Positions 34,496 through 46,666 of a stretch of 64,000 nucleotides of DNA are shown here, one piece after another. Made by a program: the position numbers and the translations under genes. The notes beneath the pieces are model-generated. The model searched no databases. It worked only from the letters and a program-made list of their open reading frames with translations, and had not been told where the DNA came from. Position 1 is the first letter of the stretch, and each line of letters begins with the position of its first letter. The stretch is taken from NCBI GenBank assembly GCA_949358305.1, contig OX442314.1, forward strand, positions 45,392,581 through 45,456,580, read 5' to 3'. The DNA is from Strigamia acuminata (Eukaryota; Arthropoda; Chilopoda; Geophilomorpha; Linotaeniidae).

Positions 34496-35309
34496 AAAAA
34501 AACAAAATAAACCGAGCGAAACAATAAATTAAAGAAAAATTTTTTTCTCAATCAATTTCAATGTCAGTAAAAACACCGTATATCGTCTAACACTATCGCT
34601 ACGCTATAATCTGATGCAATAGCGGAAATAAAACTGAATGACAAATGGCGTGCCGTCACGGACCTACCATTCAGAATTTGCAGTTGATTCCAAACGATCA
34701 AAACGAAAACATACATATCTATCCGAAGAAATCGGGCACGATATTACTGGTGACGGATCGAGGGATAAACCATTGAAAACATTGCTAGAACTAGAAGTGA
34801 GTTAACGAGGCTTACGATAGACACGAATTGTCGGTTTCTTCTTATTATTTGTATTGAATGAATATTCAACTGCAAACACATCCCTTTTACAAAGTTTTAT
34901 TAAAAAGCAAACACTATGATAAATCTTTGAAGAAAATATTACTAACATGTTGACTTTTATATTCAAGCAAATAAATCCCATCCCATAAATTATAAACATT
35001 GACATTGCTCAAACTTGTCAAAAGCAAACATGCTTTCTGTTTGCCTTGGCTCATTTTATGCAGTCAAAACATCTTATTTAAACAAACCAGTGACATTTTT
35101 AAATATTGAAACAAGTTGTGTTTCTCAACAAAATTGCCCTTTCCATTCATTATGGGTAAACACCACGTTGAAAAAGTAAATAATTCATGGAAATTAAAAA
35201 TATATATACCGATTAGATTTGCAGGAACTCACTCCGTTGCACGACTGAAATGCTGTTTCAACATTCGTAAGTAAAACATAAAAAACATTTGTGATCCTAA
35301 CCTAAGACA
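34496..35309. other. 5' flank of the channel gene, no gene recognised
   Basis: AT-rich. A short open phrase around 34640-34800 is not recognisable. No clear TATA box or initiator for the downstream gene could be chosen. Confidence 0.4.
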
Positions 35310-38300
35310 ATGGGTGAACGCAAACTGATTCGGCCATTTGAACGGATCCAACAACGTCGACAAAGAAAAATGCAACACCTTGTTGGCAACTTTGAACGGA
35401 TCCAACAACGTCGACAAAGAAAAATGCAACACCTTGTTGGCAACGTGATGGCAGAACATTCGGAGATCCCAGCATTTATCAAATCTATTAAGAACATTTC
35501 AAAAAATAAGATAAAGATATCTATTGTTTTATTTACACTGCTCATTGTGAATTTGGCAGTGTGTTTTTTCCAAACCGGAGAACGCATTTGGCATTACTTG
35601 AACGAACCAACAACAGTCGATGCATATTTTATTGAAACCACATACGGCGCTTTCCCAAATGTTTATATTTTCCCAGAAACAACGCGAGAATATCAAAATT
35701 TTCTTGCAGAAAAAACGGGCAGAGCAGTATTCCGAGGAACCTGTAATGGATACTATGATCTGAGTACCAACTATGAAATTTCAATACCAGAAATTGTAAG
35801 ATATTTGAATATCCCCAGTTACATAACTGATGCATACTTCACAATGGTAAATCCCCATTTTCCCTTTTCATTTTATCAAGAAATAATGAAATACCTTTAC
35901 AGGGAAAAACACAAAGCAATTTTGAAATCCAAAACTATCTTAATCTTCTACAGCCGGTTGCTCAGGTTTCAAGCCGTAAGTTTAAAAAAATAAATACACC
36001 CACATTAATTATTATAAACGTTCTTTTTCTTTAGCTTTGCAAATTTTATTTGGAAATGTTAATTACAAGATGGCCATCAAACTAAAATTTCCTAGAGACT
36101 GTCGTTATGCTGACGTGAGTCTTTAATTAAAATAGGGGGTAGTAACCATGCACGTTACAAAGTGATTAAATAAATAATGAAATACATAATATAACTACTT
36201 ATCAAACAATTTCTTACAAAATAAGAAAAACCTGTAATGGCAATTGGAAAAAATTGTAATTTTCTAGTTAATTCAAAGTGTTCTATTTCTTTTTAAATTT
36301 TGTAGGTATTAATAGATTCATCGCCTGTAGCTCATCTTAAATACGAAAAAAGTGCTACACTGCAATTAACACGCTCTAATGGAACGAAAAAACTTCCAGT
36401 TAAAACTATTGCTACAACTATTGTGCAAAAAGTAAGACAACCAAAGTAGAAGTTTGTTGCAATTTAGTTGGGAAGTGTAATTTAGACACAAAGTATACTG
36501 TACTCTGTCCAGTACAGTTTAGTCTGGAGGGCATGACCTAAAATTCGAGTTTGACTTAATCTGACCTATCAGATCTAGTCAAACTCAAATTTTAGAGCAT
36601 GCCCCGCCGTAGCCGGGTAGATAAATACAACCAATCATTATTACGTGTAAATTCTCTTTATGGTATTTCAATTTTACAAGTCTAAATTCATGTTTCAGTA
36701 TAACTTCATCAACACAAAAAGAAATCCTTGTGATGACAACTTAATCGGCTGCTTGCATCCTTGTCTCCTCAAACTTATTACTTGCAGGTACTGTACATGT
36801 GTTTTAGCACATTATTCCATTCGTTTACTCTGAACCGAAACTTTGAATGCACCTAATGTTACTGAACTCATTTTTCAGATCTCCGTTTTTTAAATCAGGA
36901 CACCTGCCAAAATGCAACGACTCTTACATAAGAAAGCAATATAGAATGGTGTTAATATTCACTCTTAAAACAGATCTAAGAAAACATTGCAAATGTCGCA
37001 ATTTATGTGAAGTGACAAAACTAAGCATTAGCTATGAAGAATTGCTTAGTTCTGAGATTGCTCTCGATGTTATAGTTGCTAATAATAATGTCCGAACATT
37101 GCAAGAACGTTTTTCGTACGACATTATTTCTTTACTGTGTGACATTGGTGGAAACATCGGACTCTACTTCGGAATGTCTTGTTTAACGCTTGTCCAAATA
37201 TTTATTCACAGCTGCAAAATGCCCTTCGTGAAGTTCAGAAAACTGACAAAGGCAAATTCCATGATGAAAGACAAAATTCAGACAATACTTGAAAGAAGTC
37301 AGAAAACACAACAAAAATTCGTTGTCCAGCAGAGACTAAAATACTTGGTTTTGACAATTCTGATGCTCTTGTCAGTTTATAATGTTTACAATCAAATTGG
37401 TACTTACCTGGATTTTCCAATCGTCAAAACTGTTAGTCTTGTAAGAGACAACATTATCCATTATCCACTCATTGTCAATTGTCCAGACACTTATTCAATA
37501 TATAAGGCTAAGGAAGAGTTAGCAAAAAACCTTAGCACAGTTTGCTCTAATTACCAACTCTTTGATTTACTTCATGCTAAATCTCGATTTGTAAACAATT
37601 CACTCCAATTATGGAACCACTAAAGATATTGATGGAATATACTTAAACGAAATGACAAAAAAGTTGAGAAAATGGACCAAAGTAAGAAATTAAAATTTAA
37701 AAAAACCCATACATAAATAATTTTATTATTTGGACTTTAACATCACTTAGTAAAGAGTTAGTTGTCATTGAGCCAACTAAAATAATTACACATGCCAGAA
37801 TTTTTACTGTAATTAGCAATTGCGTTTACAAATAATTTCTTTTTTTAGTATGCCGAAGTGGATCTCACAAGTGTCAACATATCATACATGTCCACAGTGT
37901 TTGGAATGTGCACAGTGTTTAAGAAAGGTGCAAATAATTAACAAAACTCAAATATTTTATCGTTCACTTGTATATGTTTACAGTTGAGGAGCAATATATT
38001 CCAAAGAAAAACAGAATAAGATTTAAGGAAGGAATCCAGTATTTTGCCCGAAGCTGCAGTACACCTCAACCAGTGAGATAATTTGTGAATTCATTTGTCA
38101 TTCAGATGTTTATTTCTTTGAACTCGTTGTAGGACTTCATTCTGCCACAAAATCAATTTTTTCATCCTAAACACATTTATTACAGATACGATAACTTTAA
38201 CGTTAAAATCGATCTTCGGCGTCAAACGGTAGAATTTGTGCACATGGTAACCCAGCACGTTATTAACTGAATTCGTTTCTTTCAGTTAATTCGAGTAAAT

Positions 38301-38835
38301 GTTCCCAACCGTTTATGTCAGGCGAATGAACTTGTTGCCGAATGTGAACAGAAATGTTTTAAAGCAAAGCTTGACCAGGAACCATTCGAATGCAAGTCAG
38401 TATCCATAATTTAAGATATTTTAAGACAATAGCATAAAAGACAATAAATCTCAACCTACTATAAATAAAATGCACTAACGCTTTTCGCATCATATCATTA
38501 GATTACCTTTTATGGAAAACAGTTCATTACCATTCTGCGAGGATCACATAACAGCGAAGAGAACTACCAAACAATACATGGGGATTCAATTCAAGACAAA
38601 TCCTCAGAAAGACTGCTCCTGTGCAGTACGCTGTGAAGAATCAATATTCATACCTCTAATAAATAAAGAAAAAGGGCTCGACTATGAGATGAAATACAGT
38701 ATTGACAGCAACATCCGAGAAGTGATAAAAGAGGAGACAGAAATTTCCATTGTGAAATTACTTTGTCAAATTGGATCAATTTTTGGTATCTTGACCGGTC
38801 TCTCAATATTTTGCCTTGTTGAACATTTCATTTGA
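35310..38835 (+). CDS. Tandem (two-unit) DEG/ENaC sodium channel
   Basis: DEG/ENaC (pickpocket-like) cation channel protein of the plasma membrane. Exons: 35310-35846, 35903-35975, 36035-36114, 36306-36431, 36699-36787, 36879-37681 (with a 1-nt frame problem at 37609-37610), 37849-37927, 37984-38072, 38133-38228, 38286-38395, 38502-38835. All junctions are GT-AG and phases agree; the total is about 804 residues. Unit 1: TM1 at residues 68-88, Cys-rich extracellular loop, TM2 with LLCDIGGNIGLYFGMS (GXS filter GMS, near residues 386-412). Unit 2 follows in the same exon after a linker of about 45 residues: TM1 YLVLTILMLLSVYNVYNQI, a PLIVNC segment, a Cys-rich loop, and TM2 LLCQIGSIFGILTGLS with filter GLS. 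It ends just after TM2. Family members normally have one unit and assemble as trimers. The start ATG is tentative, since in-frame Met also occurs after the N-terminal duplication. Confidence 0.85.
35337..35444 (+). repeat. Exact 54-bp tandem duplication in the channel N-terminus
   Basis: 35337-35390 and 35391-35444 are identical and encode FERIQQRRQRKMQHLVGN twice, in frame, in the cytoplasmic tail before TM1. Perfect identity implies a very recent duplication. Confidence 0.95.
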
Positions 38836-39606
38836 TACCACCTCAAAATCTTTAACTGCATCTCGCCTACCGTAGTATACAGATACACCAAACTGGATAG
38901 ATAATTCTTATTCCACAGTAGTCTAGTTGTTACACTTGTGTTATCTCCTCTCTGAATATTGAAGCCTTGTATTGTTATTTTTAGGTTATGTCCTTTGTAT
39001 TTCACCGCTAGGGTGACGATTTGCACCAAGCTTCAAAGGAGTTTTATTGTTATTAGTAGGAAAATATTGATTTTCTTTGTTATGCCCATTTACAGTAGTT
39101 GAGTTGTTATCTTTATGCTAATTAAATTGGACGTGTTTAATTTTTTTCTTTTGAGGATTGTTTTTCCCGCAATGCAGCGCTGTGAGAGCGCATTTATGTC
39201 CTCCAGCATGGATTGCAGGGTATCCGGACGTTTTCCAACCAGACAGATAAGGTGATTGAATGAAGTTAACCAAGCTACAGTTAGCACTACTTTTGCTGAG
39301 AACATACTGCAAAAACTGGCGTTTCTAAGAGTGTGGTGTGGGGTTTGTACGAGATCAAACAAAGCAAAACGAGGTCAAACAGTGAAGCCAACATTAAGGA
39401 GGTGTTTTTTGATTGAGATTCAATAACGTGCAACAGGAAGCGTACGCAAAGAATCATAAATTATCATAAGGTTACTTTGTTCCTTTGAAATTGTACCTGT
39501 GAACCCCGAAGATGGGGTTGAAGTCGGGTCATTTCGTCGCCGATGGTTTCGTAGTCTTAGTGCCAAAAAATCAATGTTCTTACTAATTTTTTTGTGGGTC
39601 ATCCAA
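38836..39606. other. Unassigned spacer
   Basis: No gene recognised. A 90-codon minus-strand ORF (39090-39362) has no family resemblance that I can support. A single TCATTTCGTCGCC occurs near 39530. Confidence 0.4.
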
Positions 39607-40900
39607 ATGGATTTTTCGCGTCAAAACAGACAAAAATGGAAAGATTAAACGATATAAAGCTCGACTTGTGGCACTTGGGTGTACACAGAGGCCCGGGATG
39701 GATTATCAAGAGACATATTCTCCGGTTATCTGTATGGAAACATTGAAGATGCTTATCAATATAGGAGCAAAGAAAGGGATCACAATTGAACAGGATGACG
39801 TGAAAACTGCATACCTTCACGGGAAAAAACAAATTACATGAATGAACCATATGGATATCAAAGCAAGAAAAAGGGAAAAACGTGTCGCATCTTGAAGAGT
39901 ATTTATGGCCCTAAAACAGAGCGGTTGTTGTTGGTTCGAAAAAATGCATGAAGAATTGGAAAGACTCGGTTTTAACCTTCCCATAGCCAAGCCTAGTTTC
40001 CACCATTGCTAGCTGTGGTTGGTCAAATCGGCCTTCTTTTAAAATGCTTCTGCGCATGTGAAGAATCTTATTTCTCCAGGTGCAATCGCATTTTTCCTGG
40101 CCTCAGCACATGTTATAATGTGCTCAAACCAGAAAAAATGCGATTGCACCTGGAAAATTAAGATTGTGCACATGCGCAGAATCGTTTCAATATACCGCCT
40201 AGTGCTAAAAAGTGGCAAAACAGTGTACGGCGCTCGTGTAATGGTGTTTTATGTTGTAAATATTATTCATTTTTCTTGTTTAACTTATTACTTATCAACA
40301 TAATATTAGAAGTTAGTTATTATAAATTTAGAAAAAAAATTTTTGGAGGAATTAAAGCTGGTCCCCTAAATTAATTTTCAGGAAAAAAAAAGTTACAGCT
40401 ATTTTACTACTTTTTTTATTTTTCTGACCCACCATGGCTATGGGAAGGTTAAAGAGTCATTATGTGATCCATGTTTGTATCTCCTTAAACAAGGACCAGA
40501 TTTCCTTTATCTAGGCATCTACGTTGATGATATCGTCATGTTAAGCTCTACTCCAGAATTTAAAAAGGAGGTTATGGCTCAACTATAAAAGGAAATTGAG
40601 TTGGTGCATCTTGGAGAGTTAACATTTATTCTCGGTCTTGAAGTCGACCAAAGGGAAGATGGGATTTTTTTAAGTCAACACAAATACGTGTAGAAGCTTT
40701 TGGAGAAGTACGGTGTACACAAATCAAGACCTAGACAACTTTAAAGACAGTCTGCTGGTCGATCCGACATTTTACCAATAGATGATCGGCTTAGTCATGT
40801 ATTTGGCGACCAGAACAAGACCTGACGTCAGCTATGCGATTAGTGCTCTATCGCAATACAACAAGGATCCAAGGGCAATCCATTTGCAAGCTGTAAAACG
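39607..40900 (+). pseudogene. Dead Copia RT fragment (Copia-C)
   Basis: From TGG 39607: WIFRVKTDKNGKIKRYKARL, MDYQETYSPV and IEQDDVKTAYLHG (RT). After frame breaks and the MITE at 39976-40448: LYLGIYVDDIVM (YVDD box), LTFILGLEVDQ, and RTRPDVSYAISALSQYN. It stops abruptly where the BEL-like LTR starts. Several stops are present. Confidence 0.88.
39976..40448. mobile_element. piggyBac-type MITE with internal foldback
   Basis: 473 bp flanked by TTAA (39972-39975, 40449-40452), with 14-bp terminal inverted repeats CCTTCCCATAGCCA. A long imperfect palindrome at 40041-40187 (arms of about 70 bp, including TTCTGCGCATGTG and CCAGGTGCAATCGCAT) fills the centre. No ORF. It is inserted into Copia-C. 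Confidence 0.92.
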
Positions 40901-41285
40901 TGTGAAAATCTGATAATTTTACAGATGATTTATATGTTATTACAGAGTATTTGTGAAGTGTTATATTTAGTGATTGTAGTATTTTATTTGTTTTATTTAC
41001 ATTTTGCACTATTTCCATATTTGTCAGAGTCAACCCTCCTCAATCTTAATCCTTTAATTGAGGGTTTTCCCTTAGTTTGTTGAACTCCAGTTTTCCTGGA
41101 AATATGTGGGTCATCCACTCAAGACCCCTTTCTTTTGCTTTAAGAATAAAGTGTGTTACCCTTGTTTTTAAGACGTGTGGTTTTGCTTCATTTCTCTGCT
41201 CAAGACGCCATTTTATATTTCATGTATCTCCTCAAAACTAAAACATTATTTGTATCCAAGAACTAAAGAATTTATTACTAGGTTT
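40901..41285 (+). repeat. BEL-like LTR, second type
   Basis: Starts TGTGAAAATCTGATAATTTTAC, the same hairpin design as 27065. It has AATAAA near 41145, and its 3' part resembles 27600-27720. No pol follows, so it is a solo LTR or a truncated copy. Confidence 0.65.
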
Positions 41286-42640
41286 GAACAATACTTAATT
41301 TTATTTTATTTTATTTATAGTGTCATGTTTGTTTACTTTTGTATTTACATTTATTGGCGCCAGAGGGCTTTTATCTGAATGTGTAGCTTCTCTCATGTCA
41401 CGTGTATAGTTTTTCACTTTGCGACCTTGCAAACTGTTTTCAATCGATAGTACGCTGCTGCTATAGGCGCTTCAACTCTGTTTCCATCCCCCCCCCCTTA
41501 GTGCCAGTGGCTTACACAGAAGAATACGGAAGTAACGTATGGGTCTTCATTTATGGATGCCTTAAAATCCTTACAACAATTAACGTAAACAAGTCAATAT
41601 TATATTCTAAAACATTTTTAAGTGACCATTTGGTGCCTATGCATGAATGTAGCATCATTTGAAGTTTTGAAGCAAGCCGAGCGACTCCACCCAGTGGCAG
41701 CCCACCAGCGTAATGGCACCATCCTTAACCACATTCAGTTTTAGGTTATGTGATGTAATGTTATGTTTTGTGTCTAAGTTGAGTTGCTTGAGCAGCAGTT
41801 GAAAGAAAGTGATTGCCAGTCTGTGTCTTAAACTACAACTGCTTTATTCTTGAGAGAGAGCAAGGAAGAGAACAACAGCACACCGATAGGTTACATAATT
41901 GTTAGGGGTCACGCATTGAAAGTAAGATAGTAATATAAGAGGAACTGCATAGGGGTAATAACAGGAGATAACATTTCACTGTGAAACACTGCAGACTTGT
42001 TTGTATATTCACTATTTAATATTTATTCACTCAGGAATATTTATTGCAACTCCGTTAAAGCGATTCAAAGAGAAATGCCAGGAAGCCGAACGGCGAAAGC
42101 AACCAATAATGACCAAAGCAACCTAATGGCGAAAGCAACCTATAATGCCGAAAGCAAACCAATTAGATGCCCAGAGAAGCCCTATGCAAACAATTCTGTT
42201 TTCTCACTGTCCTTATTTTTGATGACAATTTTGAGTGTAATTCCGGTTTTTATTCACATTTAAATTTTATCATAATATAAAGCTTCAGAATAAAATAACT
42301 TTTTTTTATTAATTATATATTTACAATTTTTTATATTTTATTATATCTTTTTCTGGTCCATTTCGCAACCCCTAGAAGACCTGAAACAGCATTCAACTGG
42401 TTCCGCCACTTGAATTCCGGGACTTTTTTGAATTAATTTGATATTTATTGTTTGACCCATATTCTCAAGCGTCACATGACCAGTCTGGGCAGCAAAGATT
42501 AGGAATAATCTCTTCCAGTTCGGCAAATGTGTCTTTTTTTCTATTTAAGTCTCGAATGAACGAAAAGAGAAAAAACGAAAGACCAAAACTACAACCAACG
42601 ACACGTTTGCGACCATGCCAGTTGTGGTGATGCCGCTGAT
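41286..42640. other. Unassigned region with short ORFs
   Basis: An 88-codon ORF (from TTG 41997 to 42263) ends in a hydrophobic segment and is preceded by repetitive GCGAAAGCAACC words. A minus-strand open segment around 42465-42640 is Lys/Glu-rich. Neither is recognised and neither has splice or repeat support. Confidence 0.35.
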
Positions 42641-43340
42641 AAATTGTAGAGCGGCCGACGGAGATTGTGTGTAAGACGTACTTCAACCCACTCCATTGTA
42701 TTTTAAGTCGAGTTTGGATTTGTTTTATTGCTCGCTTCAAGTTTGTATTTATTGTATATTATATTGAGATCACATATGTAGCAGTTAAATGTCTACATTG
42801 GTGTCTGACAAATCTTTCTCGCATTTCTACAGAAACGTCTTAGGTTTTTTTATGTATTTTTGATCAGTTTTTATTTCCATTGTTTGAATAGCACGATCAG
42901 GCATGTAAATTATTGGTTTTTCTATAACTTCACTTGTAGCTTAACCCCCTTGAATTAAACATGTTATTGTTATTTGGAACACACACTATATGGAATTTTT
43001 CTTTATGGTTTTAATTTTGTCCACTTCGAGAAAGAGGGATAGAAGAAAAACTCAGAGAGGCATTTTCCGATATGTTGGAAGCAAGTTATGATCCAGCTGA
43101 TTCATCATTCCATTAATTCATTTTCTGATATATTGGAAGCAGCCGATTCATCATTCCATTAATTCGTGATGGTTTTAACAACAAACTTTGTTTGACAATG
43201 TTTACAAATTCGCGATTTTTGGAGAAACTCGAATGCAACACGACCCAGTACTATTCGGGTGAAGACGGTAGGAGTGAACTTAACTCATATCCACATATCC
43301 AAATATATCATCAAATGGACATCCAATGATGAACCCGAGC
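42641..43340 (+). repeat. Dispersed repeat families 3 (tail) and 2, plus short repeat
   Basis: 42641-42760 matches the 48080 and 52410 tails (GGCCGAC.GAGATTGT..., CAACCCACTC.ATTGTAT). 42760-43030 is family 2. 43262-43335 matches the short repeat at 25140 and 31130. Confidence 0.7.
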
Positions 43341-43357
43341 CTTAATATTTAATTGGG

Positions 43358-44070
43358 TGAAAACCGTGTGGTTTTACGGGATATTTGAAGTTGTATGTTT
43401 TGACCAATTGTATTACGTTTAGTTATGTATATGCATTTTAAATATGCACTTCATGGTTTTTTTTAATTTAATGTTTGTCTAATTCACATTATTGTTCGGT
43501 TTGAATTAATCTCATACTCATTTGTTATTGGTTTTATTTCATTTTTAAACCGGGGACTTTAACCCCTGATGCCCTTTCAATGTTTGGTATGTGCACTTAT
43601 CATTAATTACACCCATCTGTTAAGGTGCAACTCTTTACGCCAATAGGAGCGTTTATTGTAAATTCACACTATCCAGTTGAACTCCTGCTACGAAGAAAAG
43701 TAGTTCCCCATAATTTTTAGTCTTTTCCAGAATAATAATGGTTGAAATGATGTACATTTAATGTTATATGTAATAAAACATGTTTTCCATCTTTGAAATA
43801 AAGTTTTATGGTATTTTTAATTAAAACAAATTTCTTTTTATTTTAGTGCTTGCTTTGTCTAGAAAGCACATGTTATTTGAATTTTGTATTAGTCTGGTGT
43901 TTTGGGTCTTTTTTTATATATCACTACACAAGTGAAATGGCTCGGCCAATGGGAGCCAAGCTTCCAGGGGGGCCTTTTGAGCGTTGAAAGAGTATAGTAG
44001 TGTAATTTTAGACTCAAGACTGTGTGCGTTTTCTTCCACTCGGACTGCCATTTTGAAAATTGATCAAACA
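43358..44070 (+). repeat. BEL-like LTR family 4, solo copy
   Basis: Begins TGAAAACCGTGTGGTTTTAC (hairpin start), includes AATAAAG near 43797, and ends with GGACTGCCATTTTGAAAATTG, resembling the U5 of the other BEL-like LTRs. No coding region is attached. Partial copies occur at 32250, 49890 and 53610. Confidence 0.6.
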
Positions 44071-44963
44071 AACTATTTAACTTCAATTCAACATTTGTTT
44101 ATTGGGATTTTAGATTTTTAACAATTTAAATTGAGAACTACCGGTAGTCTCACACTTGACAAATTGTGCAATTGATGTGGAAGAACAACTACAGGATTAC
44201 TAATCACATTAATGTCAAATTCTCCATCAAGTTCTGCTACTTTTCTTTCTGATTTATTTATAAGGATAAAACATTTCAGAGAAATTTATATCACAAAATT
44301 TGCTACGTTTTTTTTTTAAACTGAGATAGGTGATATCTTTTTAGCAAATCAGGGGATTTGAGTCAATTTGGAGTTTGCAGCAAACAAAGTTGATGTGAAT
44401 TTGTTCCTCATTGATAAAAGCTAACACAATTAGGAAATTACCGAGAATTCACATTAAGAGGATAAATAAAAAAATCAAAATTTTATGATTTTGTCACTAG
44501 TTATTGTGAACGACAATTCGCAGCATTGTCAACTAGCCTTTATCAAATGATTTGGTATTTGATATGCTTCATTGTGAACACAGTTCATGTAAACCCCACG
44601 AAATTATGTCCAAAGTAATTATTTTTTTACTTTTGCTAAGCCAGTCGTACATACTAAAGTTGGCATGTGTTTTTTACTAATTAGAGTATGCTCTACTACT
44701 TTAGAATGGGTAATTGTTGTTGGACGGGACCCTCATTTTAACCAACACTCTTCCGAAACTTAGCAGGGAAAGAGGCAGCGAACAGACATCTCTTGCCGAC
44801 CACAAGATGAGGTAGTAAATAATTAATCTGTAATGCCTATGACTGTTTATTCTAGGCATCATCTGACACTGAACCTGTGAAGTATTGTAAGGTAATAATT
44901 CACCAATAAAGTAAAATTGCTAATAATTTATTTATATAATTTAGAAACTCAAGTATAAACATA
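44071..44963 (+). repeat. Family 1 upstream block, copy with truncation
   Basis: 44430-44963 aligns with 50840-51070 and 55030-55625 (ATATGCTTCATT.TGAACACAGTTCATGTAAACC, TACTAATTAGAG). It ends at ACATA, where a GC-rich MITE copy has inserted. 44071-44430 is unassigned AT-rich DNA. Confidence 0.65.
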
Positions 44964-45190
44964 CCGTACCGCCCCGTTTAAACGCCCGGGCGTTTAATTG
45001 TTTTTTTCCCAGCTGCTTCCCCGGCGCCTATTTGAAACCCGGCGCTAAATTGAACCCGGCGCATAACCGAAAATTCGCCGATTTTGCACAAAAAATGCCG
45101 ATTTTTCGACCAAAATCTCCAATTTTTTTTACAAAAAATCTGTGATTTTTGGGGATCCGGCGCTTATTCGGGGCCGGCGCTAATTTAGTG
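44964..45190. mobile_element. Truncated copy of GC-rich TA MITE
   Basis: Starts CCGTACCGCCCCGTTTAAACG next to TA, as does 49919. It contains the GGCGC..TTTGAAACCCGGCGC theme but lacks the right inverted repeat. Confidence 0.75.
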
Positions 45191-45204
45191 AACCGCCGAT
45201 GACT

Positions 45205-45490
45205 AAAAGGTAATCTGCCATTGTTGCGTTTGTGTATCCGGGATACATGCAACAATACGCACGACCAATGATAAATAAATTGTTGTACAGTATGCATTTA
45301 ATATTTGAAGAGTTGTGATACCAAACCAATGAAGTATTTGTCTTTTCCGTATAGGTCCTTCCACGTGGTTAGGTATTTTAAAAAGTATACAATAGCAAAC
45401 TTGTAAACAACCGCAAAACATTCGCAAAACAACAAAAACCTCTCTACTATTGCCAACCAAGGCAATGAACTGGGATTGTCTCCAAGGCCC
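45205..45490 (+). repeat. Dispersed repeat family 5, copy 2
   Basis: GGTAATCTGCCATTGTTGCG... to ...GGCAATGAACTGGGATTGTCTCC, uninterrupted relative to 31385-32150. It gives the empty site for the 31521 MITE. Confidence 0.75.
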
Positions 45491-45559
45491 AGATCATCAA
45501 GAGAGATGAACAAATATGACTGATCGCCACCCAGAATTTCCATAAAATATTTACCAACT

Positions 45560-45945
45560 GTAAACAAATGATTCCTGCAAACGTTAGATTAGCATTGCAA
45601 CATGACAATTTTAATGGAATGCCCGTAACAGTATGTCCTTTTTGCCGTAGAAGATTCAGATACGTAAGATTTAATAATTTTTCTGCATAAAATTTATTTT
45701 TTAACTTTTCAATTGATTTTTTAGTCATTCAGAGGTCAGTTGCTCGGAGCCAGGTGGCGGAATGAAAACCAGATGCAACATTAACAACATTCTATTTTCT
45801 ATTTAAAAAATTTTTTTTTTCAATTTACTTAACTAAAAGTTAAAAACTAAGTTGTGAGACAGACCCAACCATCGAAGGCGACTGGTTCACAGATCTTCTG
45901 GTTCCAAAGTTGCCACCAATTTTTTAGCACAAATCAATCTTTTAT
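45560..45945 (+). repeat. Dispersed block shared with 51070-51400
   Basis: GCAAACGTTAGATTAGCATTG..., TCATTCAGAGGTCAGTTGCT.GGAGCCAGGTGG, AAAAACTAAGTTGTGAGACAGACC. A short open phrase includes VCPFCRRRF, but I do not recognise a protein. Confidence 0.7.
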
Positions 45946-46666
45946 ATAGTTTTGGTTAGTTATTTTTTTTGTAGATTGGAATGAGTATGCGAGTTTGTTA
46001 TTTTTGATGTTTTTTCACTAATCCATTGTTTTTATTTACAGTTTTTATTGAATGGAGTCTGCTATATTGACATTCCGATGGGTGGTGAGGGGTCGTAATA
46101 TGTTATGAATATCAAAGATTGACAATTGAAGTTTAATGCGTCCTCATCATTGTACATTGAGCGGACAAGTGAAACAAAAGAAAGTGACCACTCCAAATAT
46201 GTAGGAGCGTCATCACGTGATACAAAAACATAAATTACACAATCAACGACATCAAGTGGTGATTTTCACATCAAATATTCCCAACATAATACCCCTCAGG
46301 ACATATCGGGATGGTAACTTGGCTGCATAGTTCCATGAAGGCAGAGTACCTAGCAATGGTACATGTATTAAAAGAAAGCATAATGGGTTTTCCTCTATTT
46401 TTGAAAACTGCTGTCTGTGGGAGATGGTCAATTTTATTTATTTTATTTATTTTTTTTAGAAGTTGTAAGTGCGGCGTTGTGTCAGATTGGAGGGAATTAC
46501 TTCCGCTTCTGCCACTGGCATCCTGTGTGTTTTGCCTTAGATGCCCGTGTTATAATCCGATCGAGCTTTCAGTAAGCATTGCTGTCAGACCAATAATATG
46601 TTCTTCTAATGATATAGAAACCACTAAAACGCATCATATTAGAATCAAACGTGGCCATTTCACACT
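45946..46666 (+). pseudogene. Dead Copia family 3 copy (RNase H remnant)
   Basis: Family 3 block, then a 46311-46664 ORF remnant containing SSMKAEYLAMVHVLKES and SSNDIETTKTHHIRI, both RNase H motifs, separated by about 200 bp of unrelated sequence. It is interrupted at 46666 by a MITE and resumes at 47469. The parallel copy at 51450-52110 is uninterrupted there. Confidence 0.75.
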
